DNA of 64,000 nucleotides from the NCBI GenBank assembly GCA_003049435.1, contig PYSQ01000053.1, positions 1 through 64,000 of the forward strand, in the 5' to 3' direction. Of this stretch, positions 21,386 to 32,399 are shown one piece after another. Source of the stretch: Nakataea oryzae. Its lineage: Eukaryota > Ascomycota > Sordariomycetes > Magnaporthales > Magnaporthaceae. How positions within the stretch are numbered: the stretch's first letter is position 1; every line of letters begins with the position of its first letter. The translations under genes were made by a program, and so were the position numbers. Below the pieces are notes generated by a model. It ran no database searches. It was given only the letters and a program-made list of their open reading frames with translations, and was not told the DNA's origin.

Positions 21386-22382
21386 CTAGTCCTCGTCGTA
21401 AAACACATACGCCCTGACCTCGATGCTCACGCGCGGCTCGCCGGCGCCCTCGGGCAGGTCCGTGTCCTTGAAGGCGCAGTGGGGCACGCGGCGCGGGACG
21501 CCGGGCTTGGTGCTCGAGTCGACCTGCTTGAAAAAGAGCACGTCGTCGGGCTGCATCTGGTCCTTGAAGTACCACTTGTGCTGCGACGCCGTCGGCGGCC
21601 GCACCTCGACGGCCTCGGTCGCGTGGTCGGGGAACTGCACGGGCACAAAGACCAGGTCCGAGTCCGGGATCGTGCGGGCGTCCGAGACGGAAAAGGGGTC
21701 GCGCGTGACGGGGCGGATGGGGCGCCACATCTGTCCGCGTCAGCCTGCGGCCGGGGCCGGGCGTCGGGAGAGGGGACTCACATTGATGATCTGGTAGCGC
21801 GGCTTCTTGAGCAGCTCGGTGGCCCGGTCGCCCAGCCACCTGTGCGCGACGCCCGCGGCCGCCGACAGGGACTGGTCGCAGTGCACGCCGTAGAGCGGGG
21901 CCGGGCCCTTGGTGCCCTCGCCGTCCTTGGGGCCGCGGCGGATGATGTGCGTCAGGATGTGCAGCTCGGCCGGCTTGGGGCTGCGGCGCGTCAGCGGGTG
22001 CCCGGATGCGGCGGGTCGGGGCCACCTACAGGTCCTTGGTCTCGCCCAGCACTTTCCAGCACAGCGCCTCCATCTCGGGGTAGTTGACCCTCCTGATCTC
22101 GTCGTCGTCGTCCCAGTTGGTCACCTTGCTCTCGTGCTTGACGAAGCGGAAACCCTGCACGTCGAGCGTGAACTCGTCCTCGCGGCCCGTGACGTCGGTG
22201 ATGACGGTGGGGACCTCGACCTTGGGCTGCGGCACTGCCGGCGTCGGCCTGCGCTTGGTTAGAGGGGCCTCGACAGCGGGCGGGTCTGCGGCTTACCCTC
22301 CAATGACCATGGGCAGCAGCGGCCGGCCCGGGTCGTCAAAGTACTTGATTTTGGTGTGCACCTGGCGGCCTGGCTGTGCCAT
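21386..22382 (-). CDS. CmcJ/NvfI-type oxygenase (GA4-desaturase-like family)
   Basis: 282 residues in four exons (22382-22297, 22248-22030, 21980-21782, 21730-21386) with introns of 48, 49 and 51 nt. Seen: YFDDPGRPLLPMVIGG at the N-terminus; DVTGREDEFTLDVQGFRFVKHES; then YGVHCDQS (candidate iron-binding His and Asp); KPRYQIINMWRPIRPVTRDPFSVSDARTI; PHCAF as the likely distal His; and a terminal ISIEVRAYVFYDED-like strand with a conserved Arg. This matches the family of CmcJ, NvfI and AsaB-like proteins, several of which act as Fe(II)/2-oxoglutarate enzymes in secondary metabolism. No biosynthetic core enzyme is nearby, so the substrate is unknown. It diverges from the phosphatase gene. Confidence 0.85.
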
Positions 22383-23062
22383 CTTGGGTGGTTTGGGCTT
22401 TGGGGGCTTTGGGGAGGGGCTTCGGCAGTTCGGGCTCGTGACGCTGGCGCTCCGTGGAATGTCGACGAGAGCCGAGGAATCCGAGCTCGCTCGAAAAAGG
22501 TACCGGCTTGTATTTAACGGGCGGTGCTGCCGCGCCCTACGACGAGTCAAGGATCGTCACCCCGGCGGTGGGGATCACGGCCGGCATCGGGCCTCGACGG
22601 GCATGGACGGGCATGGGCGATACAGGGCCCTGCCAGAGGACCAGGGTCGTCCATGGGCCGCGTTCTGGCCCGGTGTGGATGAGGCAGACGGCCCTCGACA
22701 CTGCCCTGCGGGTATAGTTGCCAAGAGACGAGGCAGTCGCCAAGAGACGAAGTTGGACAAGGCGGGCGCCGCGAAAGGCTTGTCCCAACCGACCCATCCA
22801 TCGCGATAGCAACCCGCGGGCATGAATCGTGACAAGCCAGATACCGCCGGGCTGGGTGGGCAGTGTTGTGTGATTGGCCGGGACGAGGCCGGCCCCACGT
22901 GGTGGTGCCCTGCAAGACCCCGCGGTGGCTCTCGGTAGCGGCTGTGCTGTCGACCGCTAAAAACAGCCGACGGACGGACGCTGATGGCACAGCCCTGGAC
23001 GGTTGCGCCGAAAAAAAAAAAAACAGCCCATCACGACAGGCCACACCCCTGACGACGCCATC
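22383..23062. other. Divergent promoter region
   Basis: Between the oxygenase and phosphatase genes. It contains a poly-A run near 23010 just above the phosphatase ATG. No gene seen. Confidence 0.5.
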
Positions 23063-24081
23063 ATGTCGACCTTGGACCTGCAGCAGATCCACGACACCCT
23101 GGTCGCCGTCGCCTTCGAGGCGGGCCGCATGATGCGGGAGGCCAAGCCAGACGGCAAGGCGGCCGGCACCAAGATGAACTGTACGTCAAGCCCGCCCCGC
23201 GCCAGCCCGGCCCCCGCTCACACGCACCAGCCGTCGACATGGTGACCGAGACCGACAGGGCCGTCGAGAAGATGGTCATGGACCGACTGCGGTCGAGCTA
23301 CCCGGACTTTGACTTTGTCGGCGAGGAGACGTACCAGAAGGGCGTGACGGTGCTGACGGAGCGCCCGACCTTTGTCGTCGACCCCATCGACGGCACCACA
23401 AACTTCATCCACGGCTTCCCGAGCGTCTGCGTCAGCCTCGGCTTCATCGTCGACAAGGCGCCTGCCGCCGGCGTCGTCTACAACCCGTTCCAGGACGTGC
23501 TCTACACGGGCGTGCGCGGCGCCGGCGCCTACGTGCAGCGCTGCGCCTCGCTCGTGGCCGGCGGCGCCGTGGCCGTCCCGCGCGAGCGCCTGCCGCTGCG
23601 GTGCNNNNNNNAGCGCCTGCCGCTGCGGTGCCCCGACGGCGACGCGTCCAAGGCCGCGCCCCTCGCCGGCCTGAGCTCGGCCCTGGTCGCGGTCGAGTGG
23701 GGCTCGGACCGGGACGGGGCCAACTTTGAGCTCAAGGCGTCCGTGTTCCGGCGGCTGGCGGCGGGCCCGGCCACCGAGGGCGGGCGCATGTGCCACTCGC
23801 TGCGGTCCATGGGCAGCGCGGCGCTGAACCTGTGCGCCGTCGCGGCCGGCCAGCTGGACGCCTACTGGGAGGGCGGCTGCTACGCCTGGGACGTGGCCGC
23901 CGGCTGGTGCATCCTGGCCGAGGCCGGCGGCATCATGGCCGGCGGGAACCCGGGCGTGTGGGAGCCGGCCGTCGACTCGCGCAAGTACCTCGCCGTGCGC
24001 GGCGCCCCGACCGGCCAGCGGGAGCTGGTGCAGGAGTTTTGGTCCGTCATTGGCGACGGGGCGATGGAGTATGAGCACTGA
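23063..24081 (+). CDS. Inositol monophosphatase family enzyme (QutG-like)
   Basis: Mg2+-dependent phosphatase of the inositol monophosphatase superfamily. Two exons (23063-23180 and 23231-24081) flank a 50-nt intron (gtacgt donor). Seen: metal-binding motifs FVGEETYQKG, VDPIDGTTNFIHGFPSVCVSLGF and the C-terminal YAWDVAAGWCILAEAGG, so all catalytic motifs are present. Seven unknown bases at 23605-23611 sit inside the gene, flanked by a perfect 20-bp duplication. Gap plus one copy equal 27 nt, so the frame is kept with or without them (322 or 313 residues). QutG of the quinate cluster is a close fungal relative, but no other quinate-pathway gene is adjacent, so a true inositol monophosphatase is equally likely. 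Confidence 0.9.
23585..23631. repeat. 20-bp direct duplication flanking the N gap
   Basis: The sequence at 23585-23604 recurs exactly at 23612-23631 on the other side of seven Ns. This looks like an assembly join. Confidence 0.95.
23605..23611. other. Assembly gap (7 N)
   Basis: The only unknown bases in the window, inside the phosphatase gene. Confidence 0.99.
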
Positions 24082-27000
24082 CTGGACACGAGGACGCGGT
24101 AGATGGGGCCCTTGTGGCGTTGCAACGTAGGACAATGCCAACCTGAACCTCACGCAGCCGGCGCGCCAAGGCCAGGCTTGATGCTGCCCAGGAACCATCG
24201 TGAATGCATGCATCATCACATCAACTACCCTGCAAAGCCCCGGCAGGTCAGCCGCAACGTGCTTAAACCCGAATGAGACCTCGGTAGCTGCCGTCGTATG
24301 CCTCCGAGCTGCAGACCCGGGCTCCCATCGCTTACAGACCGTCACGAGGCGGGGAAGGTCTCGCGCACGGCAGACGAGCAAGCCCAGGGGCGGTGCTGGC
24401 CGACAAGCGAGCCCCCACGCAGCGCTCCCATGATCGAGCGCCCCACGAACCCCTGAGACGAGCCCCCACGGCGTCGTGGGACGCACGGGCATCTGGCCAC
24501 TCAGGCGCCCCGGCACGTTGATTTCTCGCAGCTGGACGGACAGTCGCGCTGATGGCATCCGGGAGTACGGGAAAAGCCGCCAGGCGACACAAGAGCCGAG
24601 ACCCTGCTGTCGGACGGCGCATTCGCCACCGGAAGCAGTTGCCACCGGCACAGGTGCACAGGCGATAACAGCAGCCACTTGGCGCAAATCTACGGCTGGA
24701 CTGGCGGTTCCGGCCGATGTCCTCGCTGGAGGGCTGGTCGGTTTCCTGATAAGCTGCAATCGCGATCGAGATCCAAGGCGCAGACCAAGGAAACACAGAC
24801 CAAGGCCAAGTCGCTATGCACCCAGCCATGTCGCCACGAGCGGGAGCGCAGGTCCGTCATACAGGCACAATCCGAGCGATGGATATCTCCACCCGGATAC
24901 GACGGGGTGCTGGCGCCACCCCCCTGGCCACTAGCGTCGTGCCGCTGATGGGTGCTCGGGCCGGAATTCTGATGGCCCTTTTTTTGCGGCTGGCCAGGCC
25001 TGTGGTGGGCGGGGGTGGCAGGAAGCGGGAGCCGCTGCATGCGTGGGACGATAGCGGCCCACGGTCGAGTCGAAGCTCTGCATGTCTTGTGCGAGCTGCT
25101 GCCTGCTGCCACTGCGTGCTTCTCCAGGCTGGTAAGCACTGCGAGATAAGGCCGATCTGCGGTCTGGCCACTGAGAGCGGCGCAGGCGGCCCACGATGCA
25201 GCGCCGCGTTATCTCGCCGGCCACTGCAAACGCGCTGATTGTGCAGCATCCCGCCGCGGCTGTTTGCTTTTGCGCTGTCTGCAGGGGGGCAGATGCGATC
25301 GATAGGGTGAGGTCCGCCCAGCTAGCGTCCGGAGGTCTGGTCTTTTCTGCGCGGCCGTCTCGTCTTTCCTTCTCGCCTGTGGCGGTCCCAGGCGGCCGTG
25401 GAAGCGGGGTCGGGCGCGGTTGACCTAATGAAAACTCTTCAGGATGCAAAGCCGGCGAGACGGCTGGCCGACACCGGCGGGAGGGTGCCGGAGCAGCACA
25501 CCACCTTGCGACTTGTCCAGAAGCGAAGCGAATGCCGAAGTTGGGGTGGGATCGAGTCGAGGGCGGCGGGTTGGGGGTCCCGTGTCGAGCAGTTGCTTGA
25601 CCCGAGCAGGCAGGGCGCAGGAGCCAGGGCTGGCCGGCTGCGACGGGCGCGCTAGGCCGGATTCTCGCCTGGCGGGCGCACAAGACGGGAAAACGCTGGT
25701 GCAGCCGACAGGCCAGGGTCGTGTGCAGGCGAGCGGTTTCGGCGCGGGTGGGGCCTGGGCAGAGCGACCTGCCTGCTTTGCGGCTTGGGTCGCATCTCTG
25801 CGCCTGCATGCGCTCACCGCTCACCGCTTGGGATCCGAGTCGCCAATCCGTCTTTTGCCGCGGCGCAGTTTTTCCAGCAGCCCGAGCGCCAGGGCTCCCC
25901 TGCGCGCCGCTGCTCCGTCGGGTCAGGAGAGCAGCCGGACGCTAGGAAAAAATCGACTGGCGATCGAGGCCGTCGAGCGGGGTCGACGTGAACCTGAGAG
26001 CCGGGCACGGGCCAACCCACGAACGGCTCCCCACACTAACATGAAAGGGGCCCCGCCAGCCACGGCGGGCTGGAATGGGCAATTTTCGGCCTGTGCCACC
26101 CTGCGCTGCTGCCGCCATGCCATGCCATGCACACGGCCATCAGTTCCGGAACACCTCCCAGTGCGCTCCGCTTTCGAACGCTCCAGAATGCCCGCCGCCG
26201 CGGCGGTCCTGCCCTGGGTGCAACAGCCTCGGTCGGCCTCCCAGCCAGGCGGCGTCTGGCGGCGGACCACGAGGACAGGTGGCCACGTCGATCAGCTCGC
26301 GCGCCTGGTCTCCTGACTGGCAAGCTGGCCGCCAGTGGCGCGGGCGAGCGCTCGAGTCTGGCGGCAGGCACTGGACCGGCGACTGGACTGGCGACTAGGA
26401 ACCCCGGGCCTGAGCCAAGGGGTGTCTGCAACAGCACGACCCACCGAGGCACGCAGCACAGGGCCCAACAGGATTCAGAGACGGCCACACGGCTCAGGAT
26501 GCACGTTGGAGCGCACGCAAAAAAACCTAGACCGGACGAAGAAGCCTCTGGAGTCTGCTGTGGGGAGCGCCACAGGGCGGCCACCCTGGGCGGGCCCATT
26601 TACATGTGAAGTCAGAGAGGCTTCTTATCACAGACGGCGGTCGTCGACGTGCCAAGACCCTGTCTGCCGCACCAACGGCGACCCTTCCACGCCGCACCTG
26701 CAGGCTGCAGCGCCTGCTTCGGCTCGCTAGCGCCAGCACAGCCTACGGGCGTCCATGGCAAAAGCATGAGTGTCAAGGTTCTGCGGGAGTCTGTCCTTCC
26801 GCGTCCACCCTGATAAACAGTCGCACCTTGCATCCGCCTGCATGCAGCCTGCCCTGCTGCAACCACCGGCTGCTGCTGCCACGCCCCCTCGACACACACC
26901 CCCCCCCTGCCGCCAGATATCTGCCATCCAATTTCGACCACCACCGGTTGCGTCTGCCTGTGATGCAGCGCACGTCCTTGTCCGTTGAGCCGCCTGGGCT

Positions 27001-27242
27001 GGTGGCGCATCCCGGTCGTCCTGCCTGTGCTTGTGTCGCTTTGTCTGCTCCACCGACGTAATAAATACTCGTCTGCCGTCCACGGGGGAACCCTGCACTG
27101 CGCCGCGTTTGCTATTTGTGCTCCCATCGTCCGCTCGTCGCTGGATAAATCCAGACCGGGCCCTCGAACACCAGACCACAGACCGACGAGCTGCACAAGC
27201 GCCGGCACATCGACGTAAGGAGGCAAACCAGAAAAAACGAAG
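24082..27242. other. Gene-free stretch, about 3.1 kb
   Basis: The longest non-coding region here. Many short open frames exist on all frames but none shows a family motif, consistent splice sites or the strong third-position G/C bias of true genes. The right end holds the MFS promoter, with an aataaata box near 27059. I see no repeat or transposon. Confidence 0.5.
27059..27066 (+). promoter_or_regulatory. TATA-like box of MFS gene
   Basis: aataaata about 180 bp above the ATG at 27243. Confidence 0.3.
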
Positions 27243-28986
27243 ATGGGTCTGACCAGGCAGAGATACCCCCGCAACCCCGACGACTTTCCAGCCGTCCAGC
27301 TCTTCCTGCTTGGTAAGTGGCCTCGCTCGACCCTCTGCATGCCGCCTTCTGACACGCGACAGCCATTGTGCGGCTTGCCGAGCCCATCGCCCTGACGTCC
27401 ATCTTTCCCTACGCCTGGGCTCTGGTCAAGCGGCTCAAGGTCGGCAACGAGCAGGATGCCTCGTTCCACGCGGGCCTGCTCATCTCGAGCTTCTCGCTCG
27501 CCGAGGCCTGCATGGGCATGTACTGGGGCGGGCTCTCGGACCGCATAGGGCGGAAGCCGGTCCTGCTGCTGGGCTGCATCGGCACCATGTTCAGCATGGT
27601 CGTCGTCGGCTTCGCATCCAACATCTGGATCGCCCTGGCCGGCCGCGCCATCGGCGGCTTCCTGAACGGCAACATTGGCGTCATCCAGACCATGGTCGGC
27701 GAGCTGGTGACCAAGCCGGAGCACGAACGTAAGTCAGACCCCCCACCCCCCAAAACCAGACCCCGCTGACAACCGCAGCTCGCGCCTACTCCATCATGCC
27801 GTTCGTCTGGAGCATCGGCACCATCGTCGGCCCCGCGATCGGCGGCACGTTTGCCGACCCGCACGACGCGTTCCCGCGGCTGTTCCCCAAGGGCTCCCTC
27901 TTTGACGAGTTCCCGTACCTCCTCCCGAACCTCATCTGCGCGCTGCTGCTCCTGGTCAGCATCGTGCTGGGCTACCTTCTGCTCGAGGAGACCCACCCCG
28001 ACATGCAGCCCCGCGTCTTGATGCCCGATGACACGTACGTGTCGGACGAGACGCCGCTGATGGAGACGTCGGACGCGCTCAAGAGGCCGGCCGTGGACCT
28101 GCGCGCCGAGACGTACGGGACCTTCCAGGCGGGCAGGAGGGGCAGCGACGCCTCGACCATGGGAGGCAGGGCTGCGGTCGTGGCGGCCGCGGCGCAGGAA
28201 AAGGGCCGCGCCAAGGACGGGGCCTCGCACAGCATCTTTGACGGGCGCATCATGGCCGTCATCCTTTCTCTGTCCATCTTTACCTACCACTCCATGACGT
28301 ACGACCACCTGCTGCCCATCTTCTTCGAGGACGAGCGCGTGGTGCCGCTGAACGTCGTGTCGACGCTCGGCTCCCCGCTCCCGGGGATGCTGTACTCCCC
28401 CGGAGGACTGGGCCTGTCGCTGCGGGCGGTGGGCATGATCATGGCGGTCAACGGCGCCATCGCCCTCTTCATCCAGGCCGTGGTCTTCCCGCTGGCCGCC
28501 GAGCGCATCGGCGTGTACCGGCTGTTCATCGCCGTCATGGTGCTGCACCCGATAGCCTACCTGATTGTGCCGCTGCTGCTGCTGGTGCCCGAGTCGCTGC
28601 TGTTCCCGGCCGTGTACGCGTGCCTGACGGTGCGGAACCTGTTCTCGATCCTGGCGTACCCGCTGCTGCTGATCCTGATCAAGGAGGCCACGCCGAGCCT
28701 GTCGGTGCTGGGCAAGGTCAACGGGCTGGCCGCCAGCGCCGGCGCCGCGTGCCGCATGGTGGCCCCGCCCGTCGCCGGCTACCTGTACACGGTCGGCAGC
28801 CAGATGGACTGCACGGCGCTGGCCTGGTGGGGCAGCGCCGTCGTGGCCGTCGCGGGCGCCGTCCAGTGCTTCTCGGTCAAGCGTCCGGCGGCCCCCGAGC
28901 AGCCGGGAGGCGATGCCGAGCAGGCCAAGGACGGAGGCGCGCGGCACACGCGCGTCACCATTGAGGAGGCCTCGGACGAGGAGTAA
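27243..28986 (+). CDS. MFS transporter, DHA1/ZIF-like
   Basis: Drug:H+ antiporter-type major facilitator, 547 residues, in three exons (27243-27312, 27363-27728, 27779-28986) with two 50-nt introns. Seen: FLLAIVRLAEPIALTSIFPYAW in helix 1, GLSDRIGRKPVLLLG in loop 2-3 (motif A), GRAIGGFLNGNIGVIQTMVGE in helix 4, WSIGTIVGPAIGGTFADP in helix 5 (motif C), a charged central loop of about 90 residues, and helices 7-12. The helix-1 pattern and the long loop match the fungal group related to yeast YCR023C and plant zinc-induced facilitators. The substrate and membrane (plasma or vacuolar) are unknown. The ATG at 27243 gives MGLTRQRYPRNPDDFP, a typical family start. Confidence 0.92.
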
Positions 28987-29647
28987 GGCGCTGGGCTGCG
29001 ATCTTACGATGTGATGGGTTCGACATTGCTCGGCGAGCACGGCGTTGGCGGAGTACGTATAAAAATGGGTGGGCTTGATTTGTATTGTAGCAACCGTAGT
29101 AGAAAGCGCTCGGCATCATAAAACAAATGTATATAGCGGCATCAAGATCTGCAAATGTCACTTTCATGCGAGGACTCCGCGGCGAAAGGGGTCGTGCTGG
29201 CCAGGGTTGGGGTTCCAGGTCCACTCCGCCCGCGGGCTCGGCATGGAATGTTCCAGACAGCCCGCTGCGAGAGATCAACGTGAGCCAGTATCTTTGTGCG
29301 CATAGACAGGGCGGGAAGGGTCTGCATGCCCAGCACGACCGGGCGCACGTCAAGTGCCCGGTGTAGGGCCAGGATCGGTGGTCGCTAAAAGTTGGCGTTG
29401 GCTGCGGGGTGGGGTTGAGCCTACGGGAGGGGACAGAAAAAAAATCTCGGGAGGCGCGCAGGGAGCTCACCATGACGCAACTCTAGCACTGTAGATTCAC
29501 ACTCGCAAATCGATAGCCTGCATCTCGGGCGGGAAAGCAAACAGAAGCCACACGCCGACCCAGCTCGGGCTCGTCACATCGGGCGGGAGGCCGACCCAGC
29601 AATCCACTTTTCTCACCTTTCCACATTCGTCCCGGGTGGCGCTCACC
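28987..29647. other. Intergenic between MFS and Cns1 genes
   Basis: No gene seen. It holds the MFS 3' flank and the Cns1 promoter, with a short poly-A run near 29438. Confidence 0.5.
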
Positions 29648-30970
29648 ATGGGCTCAGCGCAAATACCGCCGGTCGACAGTGTGATCGAGGAGCTGGCGGC
29701 GAGGGCCGAGAGCGCGAGCATCGGCCACGGCGCGCCAGCGGGCCACGGCGGCACGCCAGCAGGCCACGGCAATGCGCCAGCAGAGGCCATGGGCCCGATG
29801 CCCGCGCTGCCGCCGGCGCTGGCGGCCGTGCGCGGCAAGACCACCGAGGAGATCCTGGCCGACCTGAACAAGTCGCCGCTGTTCATGACGGAGCTGGAGG
29901 AGAACGACGACGTGGCGGCGCTGCAGGCGCTGGCCTACGAGGGCACGCCGCTCGAGAACGCGTCCGACTTCAAGGAGCGCGGCAACGAGTGCTTCAAGGA
30001 GCGCAAGTGGGGCGACGCAAAGGAGTTTTACACAAAGGGCATCAACATCCTGACGGCCGAGGTCAGGCGGCGCGCGCGGGGCGAGCCGCCGGCGCCGACG
30101 CCGGCGCCGGTGGTGGGCGACGACGACGAGAGCACGGCAGCGCCGGGCCCGCCGACGTCGTCGGACGAGCCCGACGAGATCCGGCGCGAGGCGGCGGTGC
30201 TGGAGCAGCTGCACGTCAACCGGGCGGCGTGCCACCTGGAGCTGCGCAACTACCGGTCGTGCACGCTCGACTGCGCGGCGGCGCTGGGCCTCAACCCGCG
30301 CAACGTCAAGGCCTTCTACCGCAGCGCGCGGGCGCTGGCGCGGCTCGACAAGGTGCCCGAGGCCGAGGACGCGGCCGAGCGCGGGCTGGCCGTGGACCCG
30401 GACAACGCGGCGCTGCAGGCCGTGCTGGCCGAGGTGGCGGAGCGGCGGCGCGCCGTGGCGGACAGGCAGAAACGCGAGCAGGAGCGCGCGGCGACCGAGA
30501 TCCGGCGCAAGTACCTGCTGCGGGCGACGCTGCGGCAGCGCGGCATCCGCACGCGCTCGACCGACAAGCCGCCCGAGATGGAGGACGCGCGCTGCCAGCT
30601 GGTGCCGGACCCGGACGACGCCGCGCGCAGCTCGCTCGCGTTCCCGGCCATGATCCTGTACCCGGCCGACATGCAGTCCGACTTCATCAAGGCCTTTGGC
30701 GAGAACGACTGCGTCGACGTGCACCTGTCGTACCTGCTGCCGCTGCCCTGGGACCGCGACAGCGCCTACACCCAGAGCGGCGTCGAGTGCTACGTCGAGA
30801 CGGCCAAGGGCTCGCTGCTCAAGCTGGGCAAGAAGGTGCCCCTGATCAAGGTGCTGGCGCTCGAGAGCATGGAGGTCGTCGACGAGCTGGTGCGCATCTT
30901 TGTCCTGCCCAAGGCCAAGGCGGCCAAGTGGGTCAAGGAATTCAAGGCCATGAAGTCGGGGCAGACGTGA
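29648..30970 (+). CDS. CNS1: Hsp70/Hsp90 co-chaperone Cns1/TTC4
   Basis: 440 residues, single exon. TPR co-chaperone that binds the C-terminal EEVD tails of Hsp90/Hsp70 and is essential in yeast. Seen: DLNKSPLFMTELEEND and ALQALAYEGTPLENASDFKERGNECFKERKWGDAKEFYTKGI as the first TPR. A charged insert follows, then VNRAACHLELRNYRSCTLDCAAAL and KAFYRSARALARLDKVPEAEDAAERGL as TPRs 2-3. A basic linker leads to the C-terminal 'wheel' domain with FPAMILYPADMQSDFIKAFGE and the end PLIKVLALESMEVVDELVRIFVLPK. The ATG at 29648 sits in the context caccatgg. A low-complexity GHG/APAGHGG segment follows the start. Confidence 0.93.
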   Translation: MGSAQIPPVDSVIEELAARAESASIGHGAPAGHGGTPAGHGNAPAEAMGPMPALPPALAAVRGKTTEEILADLNKSPLFMTELEENDDVAALQALAYEGTPLENASDFKERGNECFKERKWGDAKEFYTKGINILTAEVRRRARGEPPAPTPAPVVGDDDESTAAPGPPTSSDEPDEIRREAAVLEQLHVNRAACHLELRNYRSCTLDCAAALGLNPRNVKAFYRSARALARLDKVPEAEDAAERGLAVDPDNAALQAVLAEVAERRRAVADRQKREQERAATEIRRKYLLRATLRQRGIRTRSTDKPPEMEDARCQLVPDPDDAARSSLAFPAMILYPADMQSDFIKAFGENDCVDVHLSYLLPLPWDRDSAYTQSGVECYVETAKGSLLKLGKKVPLIKVLALESMEVVDELVRIFVLPKAKAAKWVKEFKAMKSGQT

Positions 30971-31148
30971 GGCCGCGTCGGGGAGTTCTGGACGGACCCG
31001 CTTCGGCTTATCAGCATGGGAGATGTCGAGATTCACTGTGTACATGTCAGGTTTGCCGTGATAGGCCCGCAATGACAAATATCAGGTTCATCGCATCGGA
31101 GAGCGCCGGTCTGCGGTGGCGATCGGGGATCTCCGGCAGACCAATGGC

Positions 31149-31155
31149 TATATAT
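31149..31155 (+). promoter_or_regulatory. TATA box of xanthine dioxygenase locus
   Basis: tatatat about 93 bp above the ATG at 31248; a ccaat sequence lies just before it. The promoter looks intact although the gene is not. Confidence 0.4.
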
Positions 31156-31247
31156 GCGCTTCTGGAGTCCGAGCCATCAGCCCTTGCTTTTGCGGTCCGG
31201 AACCGTCAGCCCCTGCTTCCTCACGAGCCTTGCCTTGCACGCTCAGA

Positions 31248-32399
31248 ATGCCATTGACTGTATCCCCCATCCCACACGGCCCCATCGGCTTTGGCGCCAT
31301 CATCTCCAACGTCGACATTGAGAACCTCTGCGGTAAGACGCACTGTAGCGTGCTCATGTAGGGAGAATACCCGTAAAATCGGTAACCTCCTTTGGTAAGT
31401 TGATCCCCGTCCGCGTAAAGGACGCGGCTGACCAGGCCTAAATGCCGACTTTGCCGTGATCCGCGACGTGCTCTTCGCCCGCCAGGTGGTCGTCTTCAAG
31501 AACCAAGGCCCAGTTCGAGCTCACGCGGCGCTTCGGCCCCGAGGCCACGTCGTACGGGCACGGCAAGACGCCCGACTCGAAGCGCAGCATCCTGCATCCG
31601 GACCTCAAGACGATCCCCCACCAGCCCCAGATCCAGGTGATCGGCAACGGCTTCGTGCGCGAGTACGAGGGGCTGCGCGACTTTACGCTGCGGCACCCGC
31701 ACCACCGCACGTTTCACGCGACGTCGATCCCGGCCGAGGACGACCTGGCCTACACCCGCTTCTACCGCTGGCACATTGACGCGGCGCTCTACGGGCTCGC
31801 GCCGCCCGTCGTCACGACGCTGCTGGCCGTCCGCGTCCCCCGCGGGCGGCGCCAGACGTGCCGGTACGACGACGGCGTTTGCGTCGGGCGAGGCGGCCTG
31901 CGAGCTGCTCTCGGACGCCGACAAGCTCTTCGCCCGCACCACGCGCGTCGAGCACGCGCCGCACCCCTACGTCTGGATGAGCCGGGCGCGCTCGCGGCCC
32001 GACGGGCTGGGCCTGCTGAGCGAAGGCCGCGAGCTGGCGGCGGCGGAGCTGCCGCCCGTCGACGCGGCCAAGATGCAGGTGCTGCCCATGTGCTGGCGCA
32101 ACCCGGCGACGGGCCGGCTGGCGCTGCAGGTGGACCCGTCGGCGGTGCGGCGGCTGCACCTGGCGGACGGGACCGTGGTCGGGGACCTGGCCGAGGTGCG
32201 GGCACGCGTGCACGCGCTGCAGCGGCCGGGCATCGCGCCCGCGCGGGTCTACGCGCACGACTGGGAGGAGGGGGACCTGGTGCTGTTCCACAACCGCGGC
32301 GTCCTGCACAGCGTCGTCGGCGCCTTTGCCGCGGACGAGGTGCGCCTGTTTCGGCAGTGCAACGTCGCCGCCACCCACATGCCGCTGGGGCCCGTGTAG
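31248..32399 (+). pseudogene. xanA: Alpha-ketoglutarate-dependent xanthine dioxygenase, two frame breaks
   Basis: Fungal Fe(II)/2-oxoglutarate enzyme of the TauD/TfdA fold that converts xanthine to uric acid. Seen: exon 1 (31248-31332), a 103-nt intron (31333-31435), then ADFAVIRDVLFARQVVVFKNQ. The frame then shifts at about 31504-31508 into AQFELTRRFGPEATSYGHG...RFYRWHIDAALYGLAPPVVTTLLAVRVPRGRRQTCRYDD, which carries the iron-binding HxD. It shifts again at about 31868-31874 into TAFASGEAACELL...APHPYVWMSRARS...VLPMCWRNPATGRLALQV...LFHNRGVLHSV with the distal His and a natural-looking stop. At each break a few to about ten expected residues are missing, so both look like small deletions. Either the gene is dead or the assembly lost bases at both points. 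The family assignment is from memory. Confidence 0.8.

Noticed and set aside
19729..24081. Possible biosynthetic or catabolic cluster (BNR protein, oxygenase, QutG-like phosphatase, sugar porter nearby)
   Set aside because: No synthase, regulator or pathway partner joins these genes, and the substrates are unrelated as far as can be told.
31333..31435. Intron in the xanthine dioxygenase as the cause of the frame changes
   Set aside because: This intron is well formed and restores the frame. The two breaks downstream have no GT/AG pair that could act as an intron there.
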